From CAILZL01 sp963791615 (GTDB lineage: Bacteria > Pseudomonadota > Gammaproteobacteria > Steroidobacterales > Steroidobacteraceae), in contig CAWBTE010000005.1 in NCBI GenBank assembly GCA_963791615.1, positions 682,001 through 746,000 on the forward strand: a DNA stretch of 64,000 bases. The letters are read 5' to 3'. Positions 34,439-41,872 of this stretch are shown piece by piece. Below the pieces are notes generated by a model, which made no database searches, was not told the DNA's origin, and worked only from the letters and a program-made list of their open reading frames with translations. Made by a program: the position numbers and the translations under genes. Position 1 is the first letter of the stretch; every line of letters starts with the position of its first letter.

Positions 34439-35005
34439 ATGCGATTGCCATTTTTGCTTCTAGTCACATCTGTTATCGCTGCTGGCTGCGCGGCGGAAGA
34501 AGCCCCGGATGTGAGCTCCGAAGAGTCTGCTCCGGTGTCGGCCTGGGCCGTCAAATTCGTAACAATTGAGCATTGCCGTCCGGAAAGTGACGTTTGCGGA
34601 ACCGACCTATATCTTGAAGACCAAGGAAAAGTTCGGCGGAAGCTGATGTCCGACATGCAAGGTCCATTATTGCTGCTTTTGAAGTCAAAGAAAATCTTCG
34701 CTTGTGAGAGCAATGCGATTATGGAGACCAAGCGCCCAGTGCTGATTGGGCTTGCCGGAAAAACAGTCGACTTACCTATTCATCCTGGCTATTTGCGAAG
34801 CTGTAGCATCGTTGGCACTGGTGAAGAGGTCATGTTGAACTACAGCCTTGTCGAGGCTGAACAGCCCTATAGTGTTGTGCGAGTGGTCAATTCTGACGGG
34901 GGCGTTTTGGTTGAGAAGAGATTCAATTCAGAGGGAGAAGTAGAATTTATGATCTTAGATCAGAAGCATCGAGCCAATGTTCCTGCTCCTGATTGGCCAT
35001 ACTGA
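34439..35005 (+). CDS. Integron cassette protein 2, lipoprotein of unknown function
   Basis: A 188-aa predicted lipoprotein starting only seven bases after the attC core. The signal peptide LPFLLLVTSVIAAG-C17 has a good lipobox (IAAGC), followed by a Glu/Ser-rich linker (AAEEAPDVSSEESAP). The mature part contains several further Cys residues (EHCRPESDVCGTD, FACES, RSCSIVG) that could form disulfides. No family is recognised. The gene is visibly more AT-rich than the flanking core genes, which fits its cassette origin. It is probably anchored to a membrane on the periplasmic side. Confidence 0.75.
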   Translation: MRLPFLLLVTSVIAAGCAAEEAPDVSSEESAPVSAWAVKFVTIEHCRPESDVCGTDLYLEDQGKVRRKLMSDMQGPLLLLLKSKKIFACESNAIMETKRPVLIGLAGKTVDLPIHPGYLRSCSIVGTGEEVMLNYSLVEAEQPYSVVRVVNSDGGVLVEKRFNSEGEVEFMILDQKHRANVPAPDWPY

Positions 35006-35008
35006 TGC

Positions 35009-35073
35009 GCTCTAACCAAACACTCAACACGGACGCGCCGAAAGACGGCGCGCCCGTTAGTAATTCGTTATCC
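35009..35073 (+). repeat. attC recombination site of cassette 2
   Basis: R'' GCTCTAAC (35009-35016) is the exact complement of GTTAGAGC, which opens cassette 2 at 34425. The central stem is GCGCCG-AAAGA-CGGCGC, the flanking arms ACTCAAC and GTTAGT pair with one bulged base, and R' is GTTATCC (35067-35073). Confidence 0.9.
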
Positions 35074-35076
35074 AAC

Positions 35077-35643
35077 ATGAAGACTGTCGTTTCCGATGTT
35101 GATGCTTTCAGTGCGACTCTACGAGCACGCAAACCTTGTCGCATCGGTGTTGATGGAGTCGATGGGGTGGGCAAGTCTGATACTTCAACTGTCGTCGCTT
35201 CCGAATTCGGTATTCCGGTCATTGGTCTCGATGACTACGTTCAGAAGAATCAAGGTGGTTACGTCTCCTTTATCGACTATTCAGCCATAGCAGCTCGAAT
35301 TGCTGCTAACACGTGTTTCGTAATCGAAGGCGTCTGCTTGCTTGAAGTATTGGAGCGCCTCGACGTACGTCTAGACTGCCTGATTTACATCAAGCGGATG
35401 AGCTCGTCCGGACTTTGGGCAGATGAAGATGAGTGCGAATTCCCGGACGGAATAGAAGAGGCAATTCGTCAGTCCCGCCAGAACACTGAATTAATGCTGG
35501 AGTTCGTCGCGCGTCAGGAAGGTAAGCCATACACTCCCGGCGCAGCGGATGAGCCTGGCCTCAGTGAAGAAATCATGCGTTACCATGCGAAGCATTCTCC
35601 GCACACGGCGGCCAATATTACTTTCTGCAAACATGTTGGATAA
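35077..35643 (+). CDS. Integron cassette protein 3, P-loop nucleoside-kinase-like
   Basis: A 188-aa protein starting three bases after the GTTATCC core. A P-loop IGVDGVDGVGKSDTS (K33, S34) lies near the N-terminus, with GLDDYVQKNQGGYVSFIDY as a likely lid or substrate segment and FVIEGVCLLEVLERLDVRLDCLIYIKR as the strand order of uridine-kinase-like folds (the Asp-Asp after the P-loop and the EGV strand are typical). The literal substrate, nucleoside or otherwise, is unknown. Cassette-borne P-loop kinases can include drug-modifying phosphotransferases, but nothing here shows that. Its TAA stop lies inside the R'' box of its own attC. Confidence 0.8.
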   Translation: MKTVVSDVDAFSATLRARKPCRIGVDGVDGVGKSDTSTVVASEFGIPVIGLDDYVQKNQGGYVSFIDYSAIAARIAANTCFVIEGVCLLEVLERLDVRLDCLIYIKRMSSSGLWADEDECEFPDGIEEAIRQSRQNTELMLEFVARQEGKPYTPGAADEPGLSEEIMRYHAKHSPHTAANITFCKHVG

Positions 35644-35727
35644 CAAGCGCGTCAAGTTCGCGGGCACTGCGCACCCGACTCGCAAAAGCGAGGCGCTTTT
35701 GCTCGCGGCTTACCCGCGACGTTAAAC
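35638..35727 (+). repeat. attC recombination site of cassette 3 (end of array)
   Basis: R'' GGATAAC (35638-35644) is the exact complement of GTTATCC, which opens cassette 3. L'' TCGCGGG pairs perfectly with L' CCCGCGA, the central stem is GCAAAAGCG-AGG-CGCTTTTGC, and R' is GTTAAAC (35721-35727). The convergent gspB stop lies eleven bases beyond, so the array ends here. Confidence 0.92.
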
Positions 35728-35737
35728 AGACTTTTCC

Positions 35738-36436
35738 CTACTGCCTCGGCACCAGAAACCTCTGCCCGCGATAACTCAGCACTACACCTTCATTGGTGAT
35801 CTGCTCCAGCAGCGGGCCTTCGTTCAAGGTCTGGCCTTCGGTGTATTTCTTGCTGTTGATGAAGGCGAAGCGTTCGGTCTTTTTTGCTGAGTACACATGC
35901 AGGTCGAGGCGTAGTTCGGGCAGATTCAGTGCGGCGCTGCCGCCGAGGCTGGTCAGGGTCGGTGCTGTGCCAGAACCAGTCTGGCCAACCGGATACTTGT
36001 TGATGACGGTTTGATTGCTGGAGTTGCCAGTGATGGCGTTATCTCCTGCGGACCGCACCAGTGGTGGGCCTTCCGGCGTGGTGGCTTCGCTCAACAACAT
36101 GCTGGTGCTGTCTTCGGCTTCGGTGGCATTGATTACTTCGGCGTCGAGTGCGCGTACTTCGGCAGTGCGTGGTGGTGCAACCAATACGGACGCGGCGCTA
36201 CTGCTGGCGCTGGCAGTTACCGTGTTCTCATTGACGGCTATCACCGGCGTCGCTTCCTTGCGTAGCCACATCGCCAGCAGCAACACGCAATTCAGCACCA
36301 GCATGCCAACGACAACAATCAGCCACCAGGGCTTGCCGCGTGGTGCGCGACCATAGGGCAGTCCGACTACGCCGGGTGTCTGCGAGCGCTCGCGCTCCTG
36401 CTCGGATTTTTTCAGGGCATCCAGAATGAAACTCAT
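35738..36436 (-). CDS. gspB: General secretion pathway protein B
   Basis: A 232-aa bitopic inner-membrane protein. The N-terminal MSFILDALKKSEQERERSQ is the diagnostic cytoplasmic start of GspB/ExeB. A helix (PWWLIVVVGMLVLNCVLLLAMWL) and a variable periplasmic linker follow, and the C-terminal domain reads LNLPELRLDLHVYSAKKTERFAFIN, then KYTEGQTLNEGPLLEQIT. With GspA it helps the secretin of type II secretion cross or assemble in peptidoglycan. Its start overlaps the gspA stop by four bases. Other gsp genes are not in this window. The exported protease at 15.5 kb is a possible client. Confidence 0.9.
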   Translation of the reverse strand: MSFILDALKKSEQERERSQTPGVVGLPYGRAPRGKPWWLIVVVGMLVLNCVLLLAMWLRKEATPVIAVNENTVTASASSSAASVLVAPPRTAEVRALDAEVINATEAEDSTSMLLSEATTPEGPPLVRSAGDNAITGNSSNQTVINKYPVGQTGSGTAPTLTSLGGSAALNLPELRLDLHVYSAKKTERFAFINSKKYTEGQTLNEGPLLEQITNEGVVLSYRGQRFLVPRQ

Positions 36437-38076
36437 GGGGTGCTTCCTGTTGCCGCTATCACCGGCGCGGCCATGCTTACCAGTGTGGGACTGTCATCGT
36501 TCGCAGTGGCGGCATCCAGCGCGATCTGCGTTTGCAGGCCGGCCACGCCATCCGCATGCAGACGATGTGCGCGTTGAAAGTCTGCCAAGCTGGCCGACAG
36601 TTCGTCATCAAATATATTGCTGGGTTTGCCAGCCGGTGCCCGACCCTTGAATCGCGTCAGCGAGTTACGCAGCCACAGCACTTCGGCGCCACGCATGCCG
36701 ACATTCAGCGCAGTCTGCCCCGCCACTTTCGGACGCCACAACAACAGGTAATCACCATTCCAGTAACGTGACAACGAAGCCAGGGTGACACTGACCATTC
36801 GGGTATCGAACAGCAGCTGTGCAGTGGTTGCATCAAGGCCTACCACCACGGCCTGATGCGCTGCGCCGCGATCATCCGTGAGTTGCAGAATGGCGGGACG
36901 ATTCAGTGTACGCAGCAAATCCCATGAGCCTTTCTGGAACACACACTCCAGACCGTGAGTGACCGCCTGATCGCAGGCGCGCACTTCACTGACCGCGTAC
37001 TGCGAGCCCCACAGCGTGAACAGCGTGGCGAAGGCAGCATCCGTGCCGGTGCTGCCGGCGTATTGCATCAGTGCTTGCGCGGCATCCAGTGCTGAGGCTT
37101 TGCCCGCCATGCTGCTGGCGGATGATGAGCTGGCCGCTACTGGCGGTGCAGCAGGTTTGATGGTGGCGGGGTGCATCACGCGCCAGGTGACCAGACCTGC
37201 AAGGGCGATAAGCATCGTTGTGCCAACAGCCAGCGCTGGCCATTTCCAGCGTGACCAGAGTGATGACTCACCGGCGACTTCGCTGGCGGCTTCACGAACC
37301 AGCGCGGTGCCGACTTCCGGCATGGCTTGCGTATACGCGCCGAGCAGGGCGCGATCACAGATGATGTTGATCAGGCGTGGAATGCCGCGACTGGCCTTGT
37401 GTACTGCCACCAGTGCCCGGTCGGTAAAAATTTCCCGATTCGCGCCCGCCACCTGCATGCGATGCCGCACATAGGCAGCCGTGTCATCGCGACTCAATGG
37501 CGACAGGTGATAACGGCCGGTAATACGTTGCGCCAGTTGCCGCAAATCGCTGCGCGCCAGCAGGTCGCGCAACTCCGGCTGACCGATCAGGATGATCTGC
37601 ATCAGCTTGTGCGTGGCGGTTTCCAGATTGGTGAGCAGACGTACCTGCTCCAGGGTTTCAGGTAACAGGTTCTGTGCTTCATCAACAATCACCACCACCT
37701 TGCGGCCCTTGGCGTGGGTGGCCAGCAGGCGCGAGTTCAGCACATCCACCAGATCTTTCAGGCTGCTGGTGTTTTCATCGGTGAGGAAGATACCCAGCTC
37801 TTCGCAGATGGTCAGCAGGAACTCCGCCGGTGTCATGCGCGGGTTCAGAATTACCGCCACATCAGCGTGTTGCGGCAACTGTTCCAGCAGCGTGCGCACT
37901 ACCGTGGTCTTGCCGGTGCCCACTTCACCCGTGAGCTGGATGAAGCCACCCGCTTCGTTCAACCCATACATCAGATGCGCCAGCGCCTCCGCATGCTTCT
38001 CACTCATATAGAGGTAGCGCGGATTGGGCGTGATGGCGAACGGCTTTTCGCTCAGGCCGAAAAAGCTCGTGTACAT
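36433..38076 (-). CDS. gspA: General secretion pathway ATPase GspA/ExeA
   Basis: A 547-aa protein. Its N-terminal AAA ATPase begins MYTSFFGLSEKPFAITPNPR, with Walker A GEVGTGKTT and Walker B VVIVDEAQNLLPETLEQVRLL. A transmembrane helix lies at about residues 278-296 (ALAVGTTMLIALAGLVTW). The periplasmic part has a C39-peptidase-like region (LTLWGSQYAVSEVRACDQAV) and a C-terminal peptidoglycan-binding fold (DELSASLADFQRAHRLHADG). This is the standard ExeA layout, coupling ATP use to peptidoglycan remodelling for secretin assembly. It is first in a two-gene operon with gspB. Confidence 0.93.
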   Translation of the reverse strand: MYTSFFGLSEKPFAITPNPRYLYMSEKHAEALAHLMYGLNEAGGFIQLTGEVGTGKTTVVRTLLEQLPQHADVAVILNPRMTPAEFLLTICEELGIFLTDENTSSLKDLVDVLNSRLLATHAKGRKVVVIVDEAQNLLPETLEQVRLLTNLETATHKLMQIILIGQPELRDLLARSDLRQLAQRITGRYHLSPLSRDDTAAYVRHRMQVAGANREIFTDRALVAVHKASRGIPRLINIICDRALLGAYTQAMPEVGTALVREAASEVAGESSLWSRWKWPALAVGTTMLIALAGLVTWRVMHPATIKPAAPPVAASSSSASSMAGKASALDAAQALMQYAGSTGTDAAFATLFTLWGSQYAVSEVRACDQAVTHGLECVFQKGSWDLLRTLNRPAILQLTDDRGAAHQAVVVGLDATTAQLLFDTRMVSVTLASLSRYWNGDYLLLWRPKVAGQTALNVGMRGAEVLWLRNSLTRFKGRAPAGKPSNIFDDELSASLADFQRAHRLHADGVAGLQTQIALDAATANDDSPTLVSMAAPVIAATGSTP

Positions 38077-38132
38077 GGTGATAGGTGCCCTCGGATTAAG
38101 GCGGCAATCATGCCTGTGCGGCAGATCAATGG

Positions 38133-38215
38133 GTAGGGGCGGCTCGTGAGCCGCCCTCCTGTGCAGACGTCAGTGAGTATTGCCAACGAAAGGGCGGTTC
38201 ACGAACCGTCCCTAC
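38133..38215. repeat. REP-like palindromic element 1
   Basis: GTAGGGGCGGCTCGTGAGCC and its mirror, AGGGCGGTTCACGAACC ending CCTAC, face each other around a spacer with GAGTATTGCC. The reverse complement closely matches the element at 58053-58127. The terminal CCTAC supplies the dinB TAG stop codon (38212-38214). Confidence 0.8.
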
Positions 38216-39372
38216 TTGGTCAGGCTGTTGCCGCGTCGCAGGGCGGTGCTGCCAAAGCGTTCACGAATCCTGTCTACCGTCGAATCCAGTTCGCGATTGC
38301 GCTGTGATTCGGGCGCCGTGAACAACTCCAGTTGCTGGGCTTCGCTGAGGTCGGCAACGCCCACGCCCAGCAGACGCAGTGGCGAAGACGGATGTTCCTT
38401 GAGCCAGTCCTTCAGCAAGCCTGCCGCCATGTGCGCGATCACCTGAGTTTCCTGCGTGGCGGGCTGGAAATGCTGCTGGCGAGTGTAGGTGCTGAAATCG
38501 CTGCGGCGAATTTTTACCACCACGCAGGAAGTTTGCAGTTGTTTGGCGCGCAGACGGGTAGCAGTTCGATCCGCCAGCTGATGTAGTTCAATCAACAGCC
38601 GGGTGGGATCGCGAATATCGGTATCAAAGGTGGTCTCGGCGCTGATCTGCTTTTCATCCCAGTCGGGAATCACCGGACGGTCGTCGATGCCCGCTGCGCG
38701 CGCCTGTGTCTGCGCCGTGTGTTTGCCGAATACCGCCTTGAGCAAGGACTCACGCGCCAGCCGCAGGTCGCGGAAGGTATGAATGCCCAGTGCCGTGAGT
38801 CGCGGCGCGGTCTTGTTGCCGATGCCGAATAGCCGGGTGATGGGCAATGGATCAAGCAGGGCAGTGATTTCATTGTCATGCACAACCACCAGTCCATCCG
38901 GCTTGCGCAGATCCGAAGCAATCTTGGCCACCAGTTTGTTGGGCGCCACACCAACAGAAGCCGTGAGCTGCGTGCGTTCGCGAATGCGCTGTTTGATCTG
39001 CGCAGCAATGTGTTCGGCACTGCCCAGCGCGGATTGGCTGTGAGTCACATCCAGAAACGCTTCATCCAGCGACAGGCCTTCCACCAGTGGTGTGAACTCA
39101 TGAAACACCTGAAATATTTGCTGCGACACCTGCTGGTAGTAACCAATGCGGGGTCGCACACAGATGGCGTGTGGGCAACGTTGCAGGGCTTCACGCACCG
39201 GCATGGCCGAGCGCACCCCGAACTGGCGCACTTCGTAACTGGCGGCGGCGACGACGCCGCGATGACCGGTGCCGCCGACAATAACCGGTTTGCCATGCAG
39301 CTCTGGGTTGTCGCGCTGTTCAATGGATGCGTAAAAGGCATCCATGTCCACATGAAGGATGGCGCGCGACAT
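38212..39372 (-). CDS. dinB: DNA polymerase IV
   Basis: A 386-aa Y-family translesion polymerase. The palm begins with MSRAILHVDMDAFYASIEQR (metal Asp in HVDMD), and SLDEAFLDVT supplies the second catalytic Asp-Glu pair. Helix-hairpin-helix contacts appear in FGIGNKTAPRLTALGIHTFRDL. A little-finger domain follows from about 240. A beta-clamp motif is not obvious at the end (SLTK). The stop codon is formed by the end of a REP-like element, so the last residues may be recent. SOS control is usual for dinB, but I see no clear LexA box upstream. Confidence 0.95.
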   Translation of the reverse strand: MSRAILHVDMDAFYASIEQRDNPELHGKPVIVGGTGHRGVVAAASYEVRQFGVRSAMPVREALQRCPHAICVRPRIGYYQQVSQQIFQVFHEFTPLVEGLSLDEAFLDVTHSQSALGSAEHIAAQIKQRIRERTQLTASVGVAPNKLVAKIASDLRKPDGLVVVHDNEITALLDPLPITRLFGIGNKTAPRLTALGIHTFRDLRLARESLLKAVFGKHTAQTQARAAGIDDRPVIPDWDEKQISAETTFDTDIRDPTRLLIELHQLADRTATRLRAKQLQTSCVVVKIRRSDFSTYTRQQHFQPATQETQVIAHMAAGLLKDWLKEHPSSPLRLLGVGVADLSEAQQLELFTAPESQRNRELDSTVDRIRERFGSTALRRGNSLTK

Positions 39373-39540
39373 GGTTTACAGGGAGCGGGGCGGGTTTGAA
39401 AACATGCGGCCATGATGCGTCGGCCACCCGCTCCGGGCAACTCGCCTTTATTACAGGGTGGGCTGAACCGGATTACGGACAGCTTGGCAAGCGGCCAAAT
39501 TCCCGTTACAAGAGCGCACGGAATCCAGGGGCTTTGTTTC

Positions 39541-40818
39541 ATGTCCAACCGGCTTGCATTGATCGTTGACGATTCACGTTCCGCGCGTCACATCCTGTCG
39601 CGGATGCTGGAAAGCTTTGGTCTTGAAGTGGCCTCGGTGGAGTCGGCTGAACTGGCCCTGACCTATTTGCAGGGCGCGCGTCCCGATGTGATCTTCATGG
39701 ATCACCTGATGCCGGGCATGGATGGTTTTGCCGCGGTACGCGTACTCAAGTCCAATCCGGACACGGTGACGATTCCGGTGCTGATGTATACCTCGCAGGA
39801 AGGCGAGATGTATCTGAGCCAGGCACGTGCGCTGGGCGCCATGGGTGTACTGCCCAAGACCCTCAAACATGCCGACGTGGCGGAGGCCTTGCAGCACCTG
39901 AATCTGTTGCCGCCGGAGAAGGCTGGCGCAACCACAACGGCAACCGCTGCGCCTGTACCGCGTGCCGCCGCTGCGCCAGTGCCACCGATTGAAATCCAGC
40001 CGGTCCAGACGCCTGCATCAGCACACGAAGAACGCGCCAGCCAGACTGGATCGCATCTGGCCATTCCGCAGCTGGCGCATCGTATCGCGGCGGAAGTGCG
40101 CGATGACTTGCAGCAGGTCACGACACGGGTGAGTCGCCGTCTCAACTTCTGGCGTGCACTGGCCGCGCTGAGCGGCGTGGCCAGTGCAATCTTGCTGGCG
40201 TTGTTGCTGTTCCTGCAGTACCAGACGCGCCAGCAACTGCAACAGATACAGGGTCAGCAACAACAACTCCAGTTGCTGTTGAATCAGCAGGCCACGTCTG
40301 CAAGCTCGGCGTCGCTCACTGCGGCGCTCAATGCCGTGGACAACACCGTGGCTATCGCCAGTGATGCCTTGCCGGTGGCTTACGGTGAAGTGCCGCTGTC
40401 TGGCGCACGACTGGATTATCTGCGTGATCTGCACGCCCGTTACAACCTCGATCCGCGCCAGCTGGTGATTCGCGTCGAATCATTCATGGGTGATTTCTGT
40501 CTCGCCAGGAATGCATCGGGCGCCTATGAACCTGCGGCGGATGAAGTGCTGCAGGTCAATTGCGATCTGACCGGAAATCCATTTGGTGATGCATTGAGCG
40601 TGCAGCAACGGCAGTCGGTGGCGTTTGCCAATTTGCTGGCCAGCATTAACAGTGCTAACAGCAATACCGGCAGTCATATCAAGGTGCAACTGGTGGAGGG
40701 CGGACATCAGACGACGACTCCGTATCCAGTACGCAGCGCAACGCTGACGGCCGGTGACTGGAACCGCGTGGCCGAACGCAATCAGGTGGTGAAGTTCACC
40801 GTGCAGGAAGCGTTCTAA
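39541..40818 (+). CDS. Membrane-anchored response regulator receiver protein
   Basis: A 425-aa protein of unusual layout. The N-terminal receiver domain (1-125) is complete: Asp10-Asp11 in LIVDDSRSAR, phospho-acceptor Asp54 in IFMDHLMPGMDG, and Lys106. A Pro/Ala linker (125-165) and an amphipathic segment lead to one transmembrane helix (ALAALSGVASAILLALLLFLQYQ, about 206-228). A Gln-rich coiled coil (QQLQQIQGQQQQLQLLLNQQ) and a probably periplasmic C-terminal domain follow. The latter holds two Cys (GDFCLARN, VNCDLTG) and an OmpA-like NTGSHIKVQLVEGG segment. The frame is open to 39412, but homology begins at ATG 39541. The partner kinase is unknown. Confidence 0.85.
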   Translation: MSNRLALIVDDSRSARHILSRMLESFGLEVASVESAELALTYLQGARPDVIFMDHLMPGMDGFAAVRVLKSNPDTVTIPVLMYTSQEGEMYLSQARALGAMGVLPKTLKHADVAEALQHLNLLPPEKAGATTTATAAPVPRAAAAPVPPIEIQPVQTPASAHEERASQTGSHLAIPQLAHRIAAEVRDDLQQVTTRVSRRLNFWRALAALSGVASAILLALLLFLQYQTRQQLQQIQGQQQQLQLLLNQQATSASSASLTAALNAVDNTVAIASDALPVAYGEVPLSGARLDYLRDLHARYNLDPRQLVIRVESFMGDFCLARNASGAYEPAADEVLQVNCDLTGNPFGDALSVQQRQSVAFANLLASINSANSNTGSHIKVQLVEGGHQTTTPYPVRSATLTAGDWNRVAERNQVVKFTVQEAF

Positions 40819-40828
40819 GTCTATTGCA

Positions 40829-41860
40829 ATGAACTCACCTGATTCCGGCGGCAACTTGCCGGCATTTGATCCACCCCGATACTTGCGACATCACCATTTG
40901 CAGTCCGTGTTGCCGACGCTGTTCCCGTGGCGGTTGCCGGTGTTATGGCGGTCCCGCGCCCTGCGGGCGGCTGCCCGGCCGTTGCTGGTGCAAGTGGACG
41001 ATGGCACGCGTCTGCTTACCCAGTGTTCGATGCAGGACAGCGAACGACCCGGCAATGAACCCGGAAAGCAACCCGAAAAACAACCATGGGTGTTGATCCT
41101 GCATGGCTGGCTGGGTGATGCCGATTCCAGTTATGTGCTGTCGCTGGCAGCGAGGTTGTATGCGGCTGGTTACAGCATCTGCCGATTGAACCTGCGCGAT
41201 CATGGCGGGACTGAACATCTGAATCAGGGTATCTTCCATTCCTGTCTGATTGATGAAGTGGTCAGTGCGGTACGCAACATCCAGCAACGCTTTGCGATCA
41301 CTGAGCTTTCACTGGCGGGGTTTTCACTGGGCGGCAACTTTGCGTTGCGAGTCGCGGCACGCGCTACCGCCGCAGGCATTCACTTGCACAAGGTGCTGGC
41401 CATTTGCCCGGCGCTGAATCCACACGCCAGCGATGCAGCGTTGGCGGCCGGTCCGTCCCTGTATCGAGAATATTTTCTCGGCAAGTGGAAGAAGGGCTTG
41501 CAACGCAAGCAACAACTGTTTCCGCAGCATTACCGGTTCAAGGATGTGCTCGATATACGCAGCATCACCACGCTGACCGATACGCTGGTGCGCCGGCATG
41601 CCAATTTCACCGGCGCACCCGAGTACTACGACGGCTATTCACTGCTGGGCAAGGCACTGCGCACGGTTGACGTACCTTGTTACCTGTTGCTGGCGCAGGA
41701 CGATCCCATCGTGCCGGTCAGTGATGTCAGCGGACTGGCGCCCAATACGCACTTGCATATCACGGTCAGCGAGTATGGCGGTCACTGTGGATTCATGAGC
41801 AGCCTGAGTGGCAAACGCTGGGCGGATGACTGGGCGCTGCAGTGTTTGCAGCACTATTGA
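40829..41860 (+). CDS. YheT-type alpha/beta hydrolase
   Basis: A 343-aa hydrolase of the YheT/EMB8 family. It opens FDPPRYLRHHHLQSVLPTLF, the signature of this family, followed by VLILHGWLGDADSSYVLSLA. The nucleophile elbow LAGFSLGGNFALRVA, the acid in LAQDDPIVPVSD and the His in YGGHCGFMSS form a complete catalytic triad. E. coli YheT has no settled substrate, and lipid esters are the usual guess. It starts ten bases after the receiver-protein stop and so may share its transcript. Confidence 0.9.
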   Translation: MNSPDSGGNLPAFDPPRYLRHHHLQSVLPTLFPWRLPVLWRSRALRAAARPLLVQVDDGTRLLTQCSMQDSERPGNEPGKQPEKQPWVLILHGWLGDADSSYVLSLAARLYAAGYSICRLNLRDHGGTEHLNQGIFHSCLIDEVVSAVRNIQQRFAITELSLAGFSLGGNFALRVAARATAAGIHLHKVLAICPALNPHASDAALAAGPSLYREYFLGKWKKGLQRKQQLFPQHYRFKDVLDIRSITTLTDTLVRRHANFTGAPEYYDGYSLLGKALRTVDVPCYLLLAQDDPIVPVSDVSGLAPNTHLHITVSEYGGHCGFMSSLSGKRWADDWALQCLQHY

Positions 41861-41872
41861 ACAGGTCGTGCT

